A stretch of 64,000 nt of DNA from Isoetes taiwanensis (lineage: Eukaryota > Streptophyta > Lycopodiopsida > Isoetales > Isoetaceae): positions 3,832,644-3,896,643 of the forward strand of contig JAJEKV010000026.1 in assembly GCA_021234155.1 (NCBI GenBank), read 5' to 3'. Positions 23,616-34,319 of the stretch are shown one piece after another. The notes under the pieces were generated by a model. The model was not told the origin of the DNA. It saw only the letters and a list, made by a program, of their open reading frames with translations, and ran no database searches. A program made the translations under genes and the position numbers. Numbering within the stretch: the first letter of the stretch is position 1; the number at the start of each line of letters is the position of its first letter.

Positions 23616-23901
23616 TTTTAACATTTTTTTAATTTGGGGGTATTCGACTTGTGGAATATTTTTTTAACTTTGGGGGTATTCGACTACCATTAACATTATT
23701 AACATAAACTATTGCATTTAACACATTTAAATTAAAATCCCCCTTAAACCCCCTTTGGTTTTAACATTTTTTTAATTTGGGGGTATTCGACTTGTGGAAT
23801 ATCTTTTTAACTTTGGGGGTATTCGACTACCATTAACATTATTAACATAAACTATTGCATTTAACACATTTAAATTAAAATCCCCCTTAAACCCCCTTTG
23901 G
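23616..23901. repeat. Tandem duplication (143-base period) of a family A arm
   Basis: Units 23616-23758 and 23759-23901 are almost identical. Each carries ttaacatttttttaatttgg, TATTCGACTTGTGGAATAT, an arm with attaacataaactattgcat and then ccctttggttt. The second unit leads into GGTGCATATTCAC and the family A core. The same arm occurs inverted at 26450, 27028 and 30316. Confidence 0.9.
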
Positions 23902-24165
23902 TTTGGGTGCATATTCACACGAGGGTTTACTCCGCAAAACTAGATGGCTTGATGGGCATATTTGCCCTTTATTCCAAGATCCGGACCCATATAGCGATCC
24001 TCATTTGTGGGGTATGCATGTATAAATTTTTGTATACTGTATATTAAAGTTTGCAAAATACTATAAGATTTGAGAGAATGTACATAATGGTGTTAATTTT
24101 GTACATGTGTTGTAAATATATTTTTGGGGCTCTCGCTGCCCTACGTAATCCCCCGTGTGAATATG
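23902..24165 (+). mobile_element. Family A core, copy A1
   Basis: The core runs from GGTGCATATTCACACGAGGG to CCCCCGTGTGAATATG, so its ends are inverted. It is about 80-85% similar by eye to 26205-26450 (same orientation) and to 30083-30316 and 52430-52678 (opposite). Shared strings include CCCTTTATTCCAAGATC, GTGGGGTATGCATGTA and ACTATAAGATTTGAGAGAAT. No coding capacity. Confidence 0.7.
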
Positions 24166-24290
24166 TAGCATAATAACAGGGGGTTTTCTTTGTGTTTTTG
24201 TACGCTTTTCACAAAGGTTTTCCTAAGATTTCATGGCGTATTCGAATGGATGTACTAATGCGTACATCTAGAGTGCATCATTTCTTAATC
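24160..24290 (+). repeat. Family B repeat, copy 1
   Basis: About 125 bases starting AATATGTAGCATAATAACAG, through GTACGCTTTTCAC, GATTTCATGG and ending ACATCTAGAGTGCAT. Copies occur at 27350 and 51138 (plus) and 34165 (minus), with partial ones at 51985, 55970 and 56380. It joins directly to the right end of A1. Confidence 0.75.
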
Positions 24291-24920
24291 GTTGATTTAG
24301 CTTTTTTTTTTCAATAGTCCAACATCCAAGGGCTCACAACAAAAGCCCTCTTTTTATTTTAGGGCTGAACATGCAAGCCTCGTGGATAACATTTTAATAC
24401 CTAAAGCCTCGTAAAAGCTTCAGATGGCTATGTTAGGAGGTCCGTTGTTCTAAAAGTAGGTGCAAAAACGGGCAGCGGAGGGATACGGATTAAAAAGGCA
24501 AGCAAATCGGAACCCATCTCGATATTGAATAAGGCAACCTCATATAAAAGTGGGTTGGATATTTTGGGTGAAATAGGTTCTTTCATATTACAAGGGAAAT
24601 TTGTCATGGCCGTGAAAAATGCAAGTGATTTTGTTTCAAGAGAGAAGTCGTTTATCCATACCGGGTCAATAATTCCACAAATGACCACGCCAAATCGAAG
24701 TTCATAAAACTTGTGAAGAAGAAGCTTTGAGCTATGAAGAGGACTCGAGGCTGCGTAAAAGGACTAGTCTCGAGCTAAAGTATAAAAGTAAGGATGATGG
24801 GCCATGGATAGCCCTTCCCAATGTTTGACGTGGAGTTAGGTCCTCAGTAGTTGGTTTAAAGCGTGGAAGAATCCAAGCACTTCCTACTCGCCTTGAATTG
24901 AAGAAGCAACGATCAAGGGT

Positions 24921-25205
24921 TTTGCTTTAAGGTAGTGCTTTTTTTTACCTTGTTCATTCTTCTACTCCTTGTACACGTAAACATCACTCTTGCAATTTGA
25001 TGTCTAGAATCAAGTCTTTCCCCGTGATTTCAATCGGGTTTTATTAGATCTATCCCGTATCAACGAGGAAATTTTGATGTGAGAAACGGGCATTGGCTTT
25101 AAGGTAGTCTGCTTTTTACCTTGTTTATTCTTCTACTACCTTCATTGGCTTTAAGGTAGCTGCTTTTTTACCTTGTTTATTCTTCTACTACCTTGTACAC
25201 AGAGA
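24921..25205 (+). repeat. Three copies of a 50-60 base unit
   Basis: The pattern GGCTTTAAGGTAG-TGCTTTTTTACC-TTGTTTATTCTTCTACTACC occurs at about 24925, 25093 and 25144. The first and third extend into CTTGTACAC and gtaaacatcac/agagacattac plus cttgcaat. No gene is seen. Confidence 0.75.
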
Positions 25206-26204
25206 CATTACTTACTTGCAATGGGCTCTGCAACTAGCAGAAGCTTCTGGATGGAGATAATCGCAGAGGCAGTGTATGGTATATCTATTATGCATTTTCT
25301 TTGCTTTTGCACATGTATCACATCCAAAAATTTCTTCCCGATATATCTCAGGTCAAAATCGGGCTCACATGCCAAATCTGAAAGAGGTATCGGTCCAGTG
25401 CGTAACCAATCGCTGCGGCATCAAGAATCCTCGAGCTTGCCAATCTTCCCATGATTTACATTGCTTATCCAAAAACATATTGTGATGATATTAGGCTTAA
25501 AGATATTCTTTCCTTTATAAATGTGGTCCTTTTGGTACGCCTTACGTGCCACTCTTCAAATATTTTGGACTTTCTAGGACTCTCAAAGAAGATTAACAAC
25601 ATTATCAAGATCTCTATCTTAGGGCTCGAACCGCCATAGAAATGCGGGCAAGATATGTGATCTCTATGTCCGAGTTTGACTTAAAGTTTCAATCCTCATC
25701 GTGGGACGGATCTCCATGCATGCTATAGATTCAAACGAATTCTAATGACGTAAAAGCTTTGTATTCAATGTGATGCCATATCTCTGCGATTCCTTGCCTT
25801 ATTTTCCCTTTTTCTTAGGAGATCAGTAGCTTAAAAAATAGCTAGGCTTATACCAAATATTTTTTGTGCTTTTTGAAAGTTTTATTTGGCGCGGGATCCT
25901 CTTGTTCAGATGTGCAGCTATGGCAACTGGGTACCACAGATTCCCAATCAAATCTACTCTGTGCCGTGCAACCTTAAAACTATGCCAATTATAACAACAT
26001 CATATATATCTATGAGCAGAGTGTGGCAATGGACATATTTGGCATCTTGTTGGATTTTCGGTAACAATTTCAGATGGTATTGCGATATGGCATCTGTTTC
26101 TGTTTTTCCTTTGATTCTTGTTTTGGAGCAGTTCAAGATTAAACCAAAGGATTTGAAAAAGCAATACTTGTGATGTACTATATCATTCTAACAGTGCCAT
26201 CTAT
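25206..26204. other. No recognisable gene
   Basis: A 95-codon plus frame at 25886-26173 and overlapping frames at 25173-25454 have no motif I recognise. No repeat or tail was seen. Confidence 0.4.
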
Positions 26205-27242
26205 AGTGTATGGGGGTTACTCCGGGCAACGAGAGCTGTCGGATGGGCATAACTGCCCTTTATTCCAAGATCTGGACCGTACATAGTGATCCTCGTTTGT
26301 GGGGTATGCATGTACAAGTTTTTGTATACTGTATATTAAAGTTTGTAAAATACTATAAGATTTGAGAGAATGTACTTAATAGTGTTAATTTTGTACATGT
26401 ATTGTAAATATATTTTGGAGACTCTCACGCCTCTAACGTAACCCGCGGTGAATATGCACCCAAACCAAAGGGGGTTTAAGGGGATTTTAATTTAAATGTG
26501 TTAAATGCAATGGTTTGTGTTAATAATGTTAATGGTAGTTTGTGTGTTGATTGTTATATTAAAAATAAATTTGGGCCCCTTCGCCCCTAACTAAAGCAAA
26601 CATAGATAACTTTATGGGCCTAAATAGGCCTAAATATTAATTACTAAAAAGCACAATAACATCAAGACAAACAAATTATTTCCATTGCAAACATATTCAT
26701 TATATTCATTATCTGTAATCTCAGTATTGCAATACAAGAATCATGTAAACTATTGTAAACTGCACATTCATGCACCATTCATTTACCAACTTCAATAGGC
26801 TTTTCGAATTTCTCAGAAAGAGACAAGCACTGTGACATGCAATTCTAAATGTCTTCAAGGGGTACAATGGTGCAACCGCTTGAAGAAAAAAGACCTCCTA
26901 TTTGGTGATCTCTTGATTGCAAAGATCAAGGTCCAAAATCAGCTGTTTACTTAAATCTTGCATCCATAAAGAGTAAAAAATCTTGAGCGTTCAAAATGTC
27001 CACTAATATTCACTGGCACAACCAACTGAATATGCACCCAAACCAAAGGGGGTTTAAGGGGTATTTTAATTTAAATGTGTTAAATGCAATAGTTTATGTT
27101 AATAATGTTAATGGTAGTTGTGTGTTGATTATTATATTAAAAAAAAAAAATTTGGGCCCTTCGGGCCCTAACTAAAGCAAACATAGGTAAACTTTGTGGG
27201 TGCACAATAACATGAAGACAAACAAATTATTTCCATTGCATA
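26205..27242 (+). mobile_element. Family A copies A2 and A3 (core plus duplicated right arm)
   Basis: 26205-26450 is a family A core in the A1 orientation. It leads into GAATATGCACCCAAACC and a right arm to about 26700. The same arm is repeated at 27028-27242 without a core. Both arms carry a GGGCCC-TTCG-GGGCCC-like hairpin, then aactaaagcaaacatag and end with acaaacaaattatttccatt. The left arm of A2 is missing. This looks like an element damaged by duplication. Confidence 0.7.
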
Positions 27243-27349
27243 CCAAGAGCCGCCCAAATATACGCAAACACATTGTTATAAAATGGGCAAAAACAATAAT
27301 ATCATAAGGTTTATTGAAAGGGGCTATGACGCCCAATATAAAGCCAGTA

Positions 27350-27495
27350 CCACATATGTAGCATAATAACAGGGGGTTTCTTTCTATTCTATTCTATTTG
27401 TATTTTTGTACTTTTTTTCCTAAGGTTTTTATATGATTTCATGGATGTATTTGATGAGGCATACTAATTAGTATATCTAGAGTGCGCATACGCTT
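27350..27495 (+). repeat. Family B repeat, copy 2
   Basis: Begins ATATGTAGCATAATAACAGG and ends TATCTAGAGTGCGCATA, about 75-80% similar to the 24160 copy. An inserted ctattctattctattt slip is present. Confidence 0.7.
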
Positions 27496-27771
27496 GAACT
27501 AATTTTGATGCCTATATCCAATGGTTTAGACCCACATATCATATATTTCCTTTTTTTAAACTGTATTTTTCTTATCACTTCCTTTTTTTAATTTGTATTT
27601 TCTTATCACATTCTCTTTCGACATGCAAGGCTCGAGATAACCCATTTTAGGGTTTATGCGTTTAGGGTTATGTTCATGTTTGGTGCGGGGCGATAATTAC
27701 GTCATGTATAATAACTAAGACATGGGGCTCAGTACTCTGCGCGAAGAGATCAATTTTTTTTTGTCATCACG

Positions 27772-28000
27772 GCAACATTGGCCGGGCTTTGGGTGAGGCA
27801 AAACATGAAGCAAAAGCTGTAAGCTAGAAAAATCTTCTAAGTCGAATTTTGAATGTCATTTGAAACGTCATGAAGCAACATTGATGGGCTTTGGGTGAGG
27901 CAAAAACATGAAGGCAAGCAGGTTTAAGTGCCATCGGCCAAGTCAGAAGCTAGAAAAATCTTCTAAGCCGAATTTTGAGCGCCATTTGAAACGTCATTTC
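27772..28000 (+). repeat. Two tandem copies of a 100-125 base unit
   Basis: Both copies share GCAACATTG, GGGCTTTGGGTGAGGCAAAA, AGCTAGAAAAATCTTCTAAG, GAATTTTGA and CATTTGAAACGTCAT. The second has about 20 extra bases (aggcaagcaggtttaagtgc). No coding function is seen. Confidence 0.8.
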
Positions 28001-28477
28001 ATGAAAGGCCAGCCGCCACACCATCAAGGAAGTGCGATGATCACGAAGTAGAGGGGTGCAAAGAAAAGTCCGGATCCCGTGAGACCTCTCAAGAAGTCCC
28101 TGGTGTTGCTTAATTGAGGTTAGCTTGGTTTTCTCAGATTACCGCAAGGCGGTTTTGAAATGTGGCGGTGTTTTGGGAGATATGTCAACTAGTTAACTTC
28201 TTTTTACTTTGTGTTTTGAGTGTAAACATGAAGTTATTATCTCAATGGGAGTTGATGGGTGTTGCGGACCTTTGATAGCCCCCGCTGACCTACAAGATCA
28301 TATGGGGGTTTCTCACAAATATACACATTGTGAAAGCCGTGGTGTAACCTCTTAAGGAAGCAAGGCAAACAACATTTTGAGACGATACAATAGCGTATTC
28401 AAGGAAGAGGTTTTCTAGGGTATATGATTTTATTTTTGTCTTTGTCTTTTTTTGATGGTGGGGTTTTTTTTCCTCAG

Positions 28478-28620
28478 AAATCGAATCTAGAGAAACACAT
28501 CAAAAGTGGTTCATTTAGAGTTAAAGCCTACGCATGTGAAAAGTGTGGTAATTCCTTTGCATACGAGACATGTGAAAGATAATCATGAGAAAGTTCGCGC
28601 ATGTTCACGCGGAGTAAATT
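28478..28620 (+). pseudogene. TFIIIA-like C2H2 zinc-finger exon, frameshifted
   Basis: TFIIIA binds 5S rRNA genes and 5S RNA through tandem C2H2 fingers. After a good acceptor (tttttttcctcag), the exon reads KSNLEKHIK, then in the next frame VVHLELKP, then back to YACEKCGNSFAYE, then, after another shift, HVKDNHEKVR. Put together this is the end of one finger and a full Cys2-His2 finger with the SFAYkHVrDNHEK signature I associate with plant TFIIIA. Three 1-base indels are needed: +1 after HIK, -1 at KP/YA, +1 after FAY. No neighbouring exons are recognisable, so it is an isolated fragment, perhaps moved by transposition. TFIIIA over another C2H2 protein is inference. Confidence 0.6.
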
Positions 28621-28698
28621 CCACGCTTTTTGCGTTGTTCAAAAAACTTATCCGTTCAAATCTCATCATTAATATAAAAACAGGTAATCTTGTCGACT

Positions 28699-28963
28699 AC
28701 TGAAAAAAGATGAGAGTATCTTGGAACATACTCTTCCGCAATTCAAAGGCGCTGACGGTACCAACCATTACTTGATTGTATATAGATTCTGGTTTACCGG
28801 ATATTAGGATGCTCATTGCAAAGTTTTTGGAACACATGTTAATAAAGAGTGGGAAGCGCTTTGGACTTTGGGTAACCAGAGTCGGGGCTATGTTATTATT
28901 GCCGGCCCGAGATGGGAAGATATGAAGGATTGTGGTCCCAAGAATTATATGATGCAACCATAA
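28699..28963 (+). other. Coding-like stretch of unknown identity
   Basis: One plus frame is open for about 88 codons with a single TAG near 28805 (pieces DESILEHTLPQFKGADGTN and VFGTHVNKEWEALWTLGNQ). Composition is protein-like and less AT-rich than around it. It lies about 80 bases past the zinc-finger relic but does not resemble the TFIIIA C-terminus I know. I recognise no family. Confidence 0.2.
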
Positions 28964-28999
28964 AATTAGGAAATGAGTATCTAGTCATATGGTTCCAGC

Positions 29000-29800
29000 A
29001 GCGGTGATGATCAGTAGAAGGCATTGTGTTCGTGGTTATTATTTATCAAGCCTTTCTCGTGCGATATGCACCATTATCAAAAAGGGGGACATTGGAGAAA
29101 TTTGATTAATATGAAATATGCCATCATTCAGAAATTACTTGGCCTAATTCATTAGCTCATTTACTTGTCAAAACCAAACGATGAATGATGGGAACTCAAT
29201 TCGCGACCCCTTTTTCGTCATTCACTAGGTTAGGTTAGCATTGATTGCAAGAGCACATATTCGGTTCATGACCGGGCATGAACAAAATTTGGCAACAAAG
29301 ATAACTCTTCGCAAAGAGCATGATTTATAAACACGCATGACCCTTTTTATAGGTTGTGGTACGTAATTGCAGTACCAGATTGCATTTGAGCTTCTAGAAT
29401 TTGAAGCTTTGTTGTTGAAAGCAAATGCAAGGAATGGGCATTTCGTTTTTTGTTATTCTTGAACTATCATTCCTTTTGCTTGTAAATTGTAGGCTTTATA
29501 GTGGCCTTTGCACAATATAGCCTCTATAAGATTTAATGCTCCATTCTTTGCATTTTATTTAGAAGCACTATAAATTGAGTCATTTATGTACCAATGATCG
29601 AATGGGTTTATTGCTTAATGTTACTCGAGTTCTTTGTGTATGGTGTTACTGCAGCAGGATTCACATGTCACATTCTGCAATGTGAGTGGCTTGGGTTGTC
29701 CAAGGTGTTCTCATGGCTTGCATAACAAAATATTCTCTTTTTAATTCCATGGTATATGTTTCTAGATTGCTACATATAGTTGCAGGAGTTAGACTGTTAT
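29000..29800. other. No recognisable gene
   Basis: Ordinary AT-rich sequence. I found no open frame, terminal repeat or RNA signature. Confidence 0.5.
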
Positions 29801-29801
29801 A

Positions 29802-29872
29802 CATTGTTGCAAGAGTGAGAGAGGTTGAAGGTTATATAGCATTGTTGCAAGAGTGAGAGAGGTTGAAGGTTA
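29802..29872 (+). repeat. 33-base unit duplicated
   Basis: CATTGTTGCAAGAGTGAGAG followed by AGGTTGAAGGTTA occurs at 29802 and again at 29840, separated by tatag. The two units are identical. Confidence 0.9.
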
Positions 29873-29907
29873 GAAAGAAAATCATAGGAGTTTTGCATGT
29901 TTCACAT

Positions 29908-30486
29908 GTTTTTACGTATGTTTGGTTTTTTTAGGGCCCGAAGGGCCCAAAATTTTTTTTAGTATAACAACCAACACATAACATTAACTACCATTAACAT
30001 TAATGAACACAACCATTGAGTCCAACACATTTAAATTAAAATCCCCCTTAGACCCCCTTTGGTTTGGGTGCATATTCACGGGGTGACGTTTAGGGCGGCC
30101 GAGAGCCCTTATAATTATATTTTGCATGTACAAAATCAACACCATATGGTATTTTGCTTGAAATCTTATAGTATTTTACAAATCTTGTTACAAAGATAGC
30201 AAATTTTGTACTTGCATACCCCACAAACGAGGAACTTTACGTGACGGTGTAGATTAAGGAATAAGGGATGGATATGCCTATCCAGCGGCTCTCAAGGTTC
30301 AAGTCACCCCCTCGGTGTGAATATGCACCCAAACCAAAGGGGTCTAAGGGGATTTTAATTTAAAATGTGTTGACTCAATGGTTGTGTTCATTAATGTTAA
30401 TGGTAGTTAATGTTATGTGTTGGTTGTTATACTAAAAAAAATTTTGGGCCCTTCGGGCCCTAAAAAAACCAAACATACGTAAAAAC
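29908..30486. mobile_element. Fold-back / MITE element, family A, complete copy A4
   Basis: Two arms of about 175 bases, 29908-30083 and 30316-30486, are near-perfect inverted complements, differing by a few bases. Outer ends read GTTTTTACGTATGTTTGG and its inverse, inner ends GGGTGCATATTCAC and its inverse. Each arm contains a GGGCCCGAAGGGCCC hairpin. The 230-base loop is the family A core in the opposite orientation to A1 and A2. There is no coding sequence. Long arms fit a fold-back element or a Mutator-type MITE, but I could not find a matching target duplication. Confidence 0.85.
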
Positions 30487-30540
30487 TAGTTCAAGAGAAT
30501 CAACTGTCAGAATAGTTTAAAATACTGTTCTAGCCATCAA

Positions 30541-32206
30541 ACATCCTAGGATCTGTAAGAAATGGCATGAAGCTGGGCTTTATTTTATCAGAGATCTTTT
30601 TCCTGGAGGTAGTCTTGGACTTCACTAAAAAATATCATTAAAGGAACCTCCTCAGATAAAAAGGTCTATGCTTTTATCAAGCCCCTTATTTCTAATCCTT
30701 CTCCTAACTCTGGTAAAGGAGATTGGACTCTAAGAGGGAAAGATGAATACAAAGTTAAGCATGTTTATAATGCTCTTTCCTTTGATCCTAATAACAGTAA
30801 AGCCATGATTAAATGGAGCATTGATCAAGATCAACTTAAAGTGCTCTTTCTTAATGTCTGGAATTCATTCTGTCCTCCAAAAATTTCCTATTTTATTTGG
30901 CTTATTGCTAATGGCAGTTTGAGTAATTTGTATAATTTATCTAAAAGATACCCTAACACTCTGCCAAGCTGCCCTATGGGATGTAATGCAATTGAGGATA
31001 TGAGACACATTTTTTATTGCCCTAAGTTAAACAGTTTCTGGAATTGGATTGCAGCTAAATTTGGTATTGTGAGATGTGGTAATCTTATTTCCCTAATTCA
31101 AAATAATGAGAGCTTTCAAAATACAGTAATTTATATTGCTCTTTGGAACATTTGGAAAGCTAGAAATCGGGTGTTGTATGGGAATAAAAATTTCTCTATT
31201 TTTTGGATAAAGATGCATTTTCAGTTTGATTTTGAAACCATTGCCACTGCTCATAAAAGGAAACATCGGACAAACCATGACAGGAATTGGGAGAGGTTTG
31301 GAGAATTTAAGGGTTACTTTGATTTATTTGCTTCAAATTTGATTGTTGTGGATTCTAATTCTTTTCTTTCTGATGATCCTAGAGTATCTTAACTTCCTTC
31401 GTGGAGATGGGGCAACAAAATTTGATGACAGTCCAGCTTTCTGCCAAGCTCCTACAGACAGCATCATGAAGAATGACATTGCCTCCTCTATGGAATCCTA
31501 TCTCATGAGAAGGAGTCATATGAGTTATCAGAAGGACAGTGATGACTTATGGGCTTCAATTTTCTGTAGAGAGGTGGTTCAGATACATTGCCTCTGGGTC
31601 TTCTTATTCAATCACAGCTTTGTCATGACGGAAAGGCAGCTGATCAGATATAGAACAATGTATTACAATCACAAAATGCTTGCTGATATTTATGGATCTT
31701 TGCTGTTACTCTTGGAGGACAAAGACAAATTTTGCCTATTCTACACCAATAATTGGGATCTTAACCATTACTTCTTTGGCTCCACTGATCCTTTCAATGC
31801 CTATTTCAACTCGGTTTTCTTTTGCCCAGCCATAAACACCATCTTCATTACCCTGCCTTAAGCATGATCCCGCTTCTGTTCTAACTTCGATCTAGGTTTA
31901 TTTTTTGGGAAAGATTATCCTTTTTAGCAGTGCTATCTCATGCTCAAGAAATTTTCCATCTCAAGATAAACGGATCTTCTTCTTACTGATTATCGTATTC
32001 TCGACCATTTTGGCTATCTTAGACTATCACAGCTTAGAATACTTCTTCGCAGATGTTATAGGCTCATAATTCCTATAATATGAGACTCTTAGCTATTTAT
32101 TAATGCTGATTATGTGTTTTCCCATTAAACACATCTATGCTATGTACTTGAGATTTTATAATTAATGATAAACTGCTTTCAAAAAAAAAAAAAAAAAAAA
32201 AAAAAA
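30541..32206 (+). mobile_element. 5'-truncated LINE retrotransposon with poly(A) tail
   Basis: Near 30560 a frame reads WHEAGLYFIRDLFPGG, the C-terminal reverse-transcriptase motif of plant LINEs. After a frame change comes GDWTLRGKDEYKVKHVYNAL, then at 30805-31392 a 195-codon frame with the RT zinc-binding (zf-RVT) domain (FCPPKISYFIWLIANG ... LPSCPMGC ... MRHIFYCP ... FWNWI). A second, unrecognised 172-codon frame (31343-31861) overlaps its end. The element ends in 26 A at 32181-32206. Endonuclease and most of the RT domain are missing and the frame is broken near 30630, so it is dead. I could not find a target duplication. Confidence 0.8.
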
Positions 32207-32370
32207 CCCCTAATATTGTAAACCGCACATTGTCATGCATATATGCTTTCCAGAGGATCCTTTTTGTTCCCTATCACCTTGAGTCCTCTCCCGCCATGAA
32301 GTTTCTGTGATAAACTGATGAGGAATTGATGACATCATTGAAGGCCGCCTTCAAAAAAAAAAAAAAAAAA
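32207..32370 (+). mobile_element. Possible short retroposon ending in poly(A)
   Basis: A second A run (32353-32370) follows the LINE tail by about 150 bases. The interval has no RT motif or pol III box I can see. It may be target DNA that already held a tail, or a tail fragment of another retroposon. Confidence 0.2.
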
Positions 32371-32399
32371 TGCATCTAATAATTTATACACATCCTCCT

Positions 32400-34160
32400 C
32401 AAAACATCAAAGGAAATGTTGGGCCTTCTTTCCTTCTTTCATCTCTTTGTCATTAAAGAAAGTAACTCCTGACGCACTGTGATCTTTTATAAAATGTTTT
32501 ATAACTTTGTAGTCTTAAAGGAGATTTTTCCATTTCCCTTTATGTTGGCCTACATCCCTATCATGAACGCTTCATGTGCTTTCAAGAAGTCCACCACAAA
32601 GATTCCACTTTTCGATGAAGTTCCTAATTTCTCTCTCTGGTTGTTGTTTTCATATTTATCACACTCAACCCATTTTGCATCAATCAATAATAAAACCTGC
32701 AAGAAATTTTGCATTAGTATCTCTTCAGTAGAGCAGCTGAAATGGGATGTGAACAAAAAAAGAAACAATAAAAGGGACATAACAAAACGATGAAGATAAT
32801 TTTCTGGACTTCAAAGAACTCAATTTCCTTTTCCTCTTTTGCCTCTACAGAGACTAAAAGAGACTGGAATGTGGCATTCACTTTTGCATCATTACATTTG
32901 ACCATTTCTAGAGACAAACAAAAAGCCCAAAGAAAATGTAGTCTTTATCAAGAGGTTGGCCCCGAGTAGCGCCCTTCATATGCTGGTTATTTACATACTT
33001 TATAGTCGACAAACAAAGGGCAGAAGAGTCGGCGTAATCAAGAAAGGACTGATTGTTTGAAACGACAGATTGCTTGCTTATGTACAAGATGTATTGAAAA
33101 CTGTTTTGAAGAAAAATTAAAAGCATACTGACAGAATTTGACATTGCAACCCTTTGCCTGTTTCTCCTCACCACTTGGCTCTTGATTCAAACCACAGGCA
33201 CACCCACTATAGATGTATTCCCGATCAGTTGAGCCCCAAAAAAAGAAAAAAGAAAGCATAGAAATACAAATTCCTCATTGCAGGTACATTGGAAGTATTC
33301 CTTAAAGCAACCACTTCCTTGGATGTCTTTAATTTCATGCATTACCCGCAGTAGTAAAGAAGGTCGACACAAACTAATAGATGTCAATAGAGTCTCCAAC
33401 CTAACGAAAGTTAACAAACCAAAGAAGGTGGAATATTTCTGCCTTCAACAGCTTCAAGATTAACATCATACGATGAAAAAACATTAAAAGGCATTGATAG
33501 AACCCATCGTAGCTTAAATTCTCTTATTCCATTTGCATATTATACACAATCCATAACGAAGTTGTGCTAGTGGATCGAGGCATAGGAATGCAATAGTTCA
33601 CCTTTTATGAAATTATGATTCTTCCTCCCCAACCCTAAATCTATTGGAAAAGAGAAGCTTCCAAGCAATGTGCTCACCATTCAATAAGATTCACATTACA
33701 AATCAAATATGTCCCCCAGAGAAAAAGTCGCGACAAAAATGGGAAAATGTGCACAATTAATTACATTTCTTCCAAGAGAAGGACTCTTCAAGGAAATGGG
33801 GATTGTTGCCAAGATAGACTTGTAAGAAATTTTCTAACAAGTAGGTAAGACATTGAATACGCGGATACCCTAAAACATACCCTCGATGGGGACCAACCCC
33901 CGCACGTTTTTTTTTTATTCGATTCTCGACTATCTCAGAGGACCTTGTGAAGTTCTATGCACCGAGAAAAATTCTCCAATGCCATAAACGGCCAATGTGC
34001 CATGCCTCGCGCCGATATGCCACATGCCAAACCGAACCCTAATATTAACCACAAACCTATTCAAAACCACAAACCTAATATTAACCTAATATTTGAAACC
34101 TAAACTAAAAACATGCAAACAATAAGAGCCCCACAACCACACGATTTTCCCTCTTCTTAA
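32400..34160. other. No recognisable gene
   Basis: Short frames on both strands (up to 104 codons at 32479-32793) carry no motif I know. A poly(T) run at 33909-33917 is too short to call a tail. Confidence 0.45.
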
Positions 34161-34164
34161 AAAA

Positions 34165-34303
34165 TCAATGGCTAACAAATGGGTGCACTCTAGATATACC
34201 ATTTTAGTACGCCCACATGAATACTGCGGAAATCATATGAAAACCATTTAAAAAAAGCGTATAAAATCACAAAAAAAACCCCCTGTTATAATGCTAGATA
34301 TTC
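34165..34303 (-). repeat. Family B repeat, copy 3 (inverted)
   Basis: On the plus strand it runs from GGGTGCACTCTAGATATACC to AACCCCCTGTTATAATGCTA, the inverse of the 24160 and 27350 copies. It continues into ATATTCGACTTGTGGAATA, a motif also found in the 23616-23901 duplication. Confidence 0.65.
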
Positions 34304-34319
34304 GACTTGTGGAATAAGT

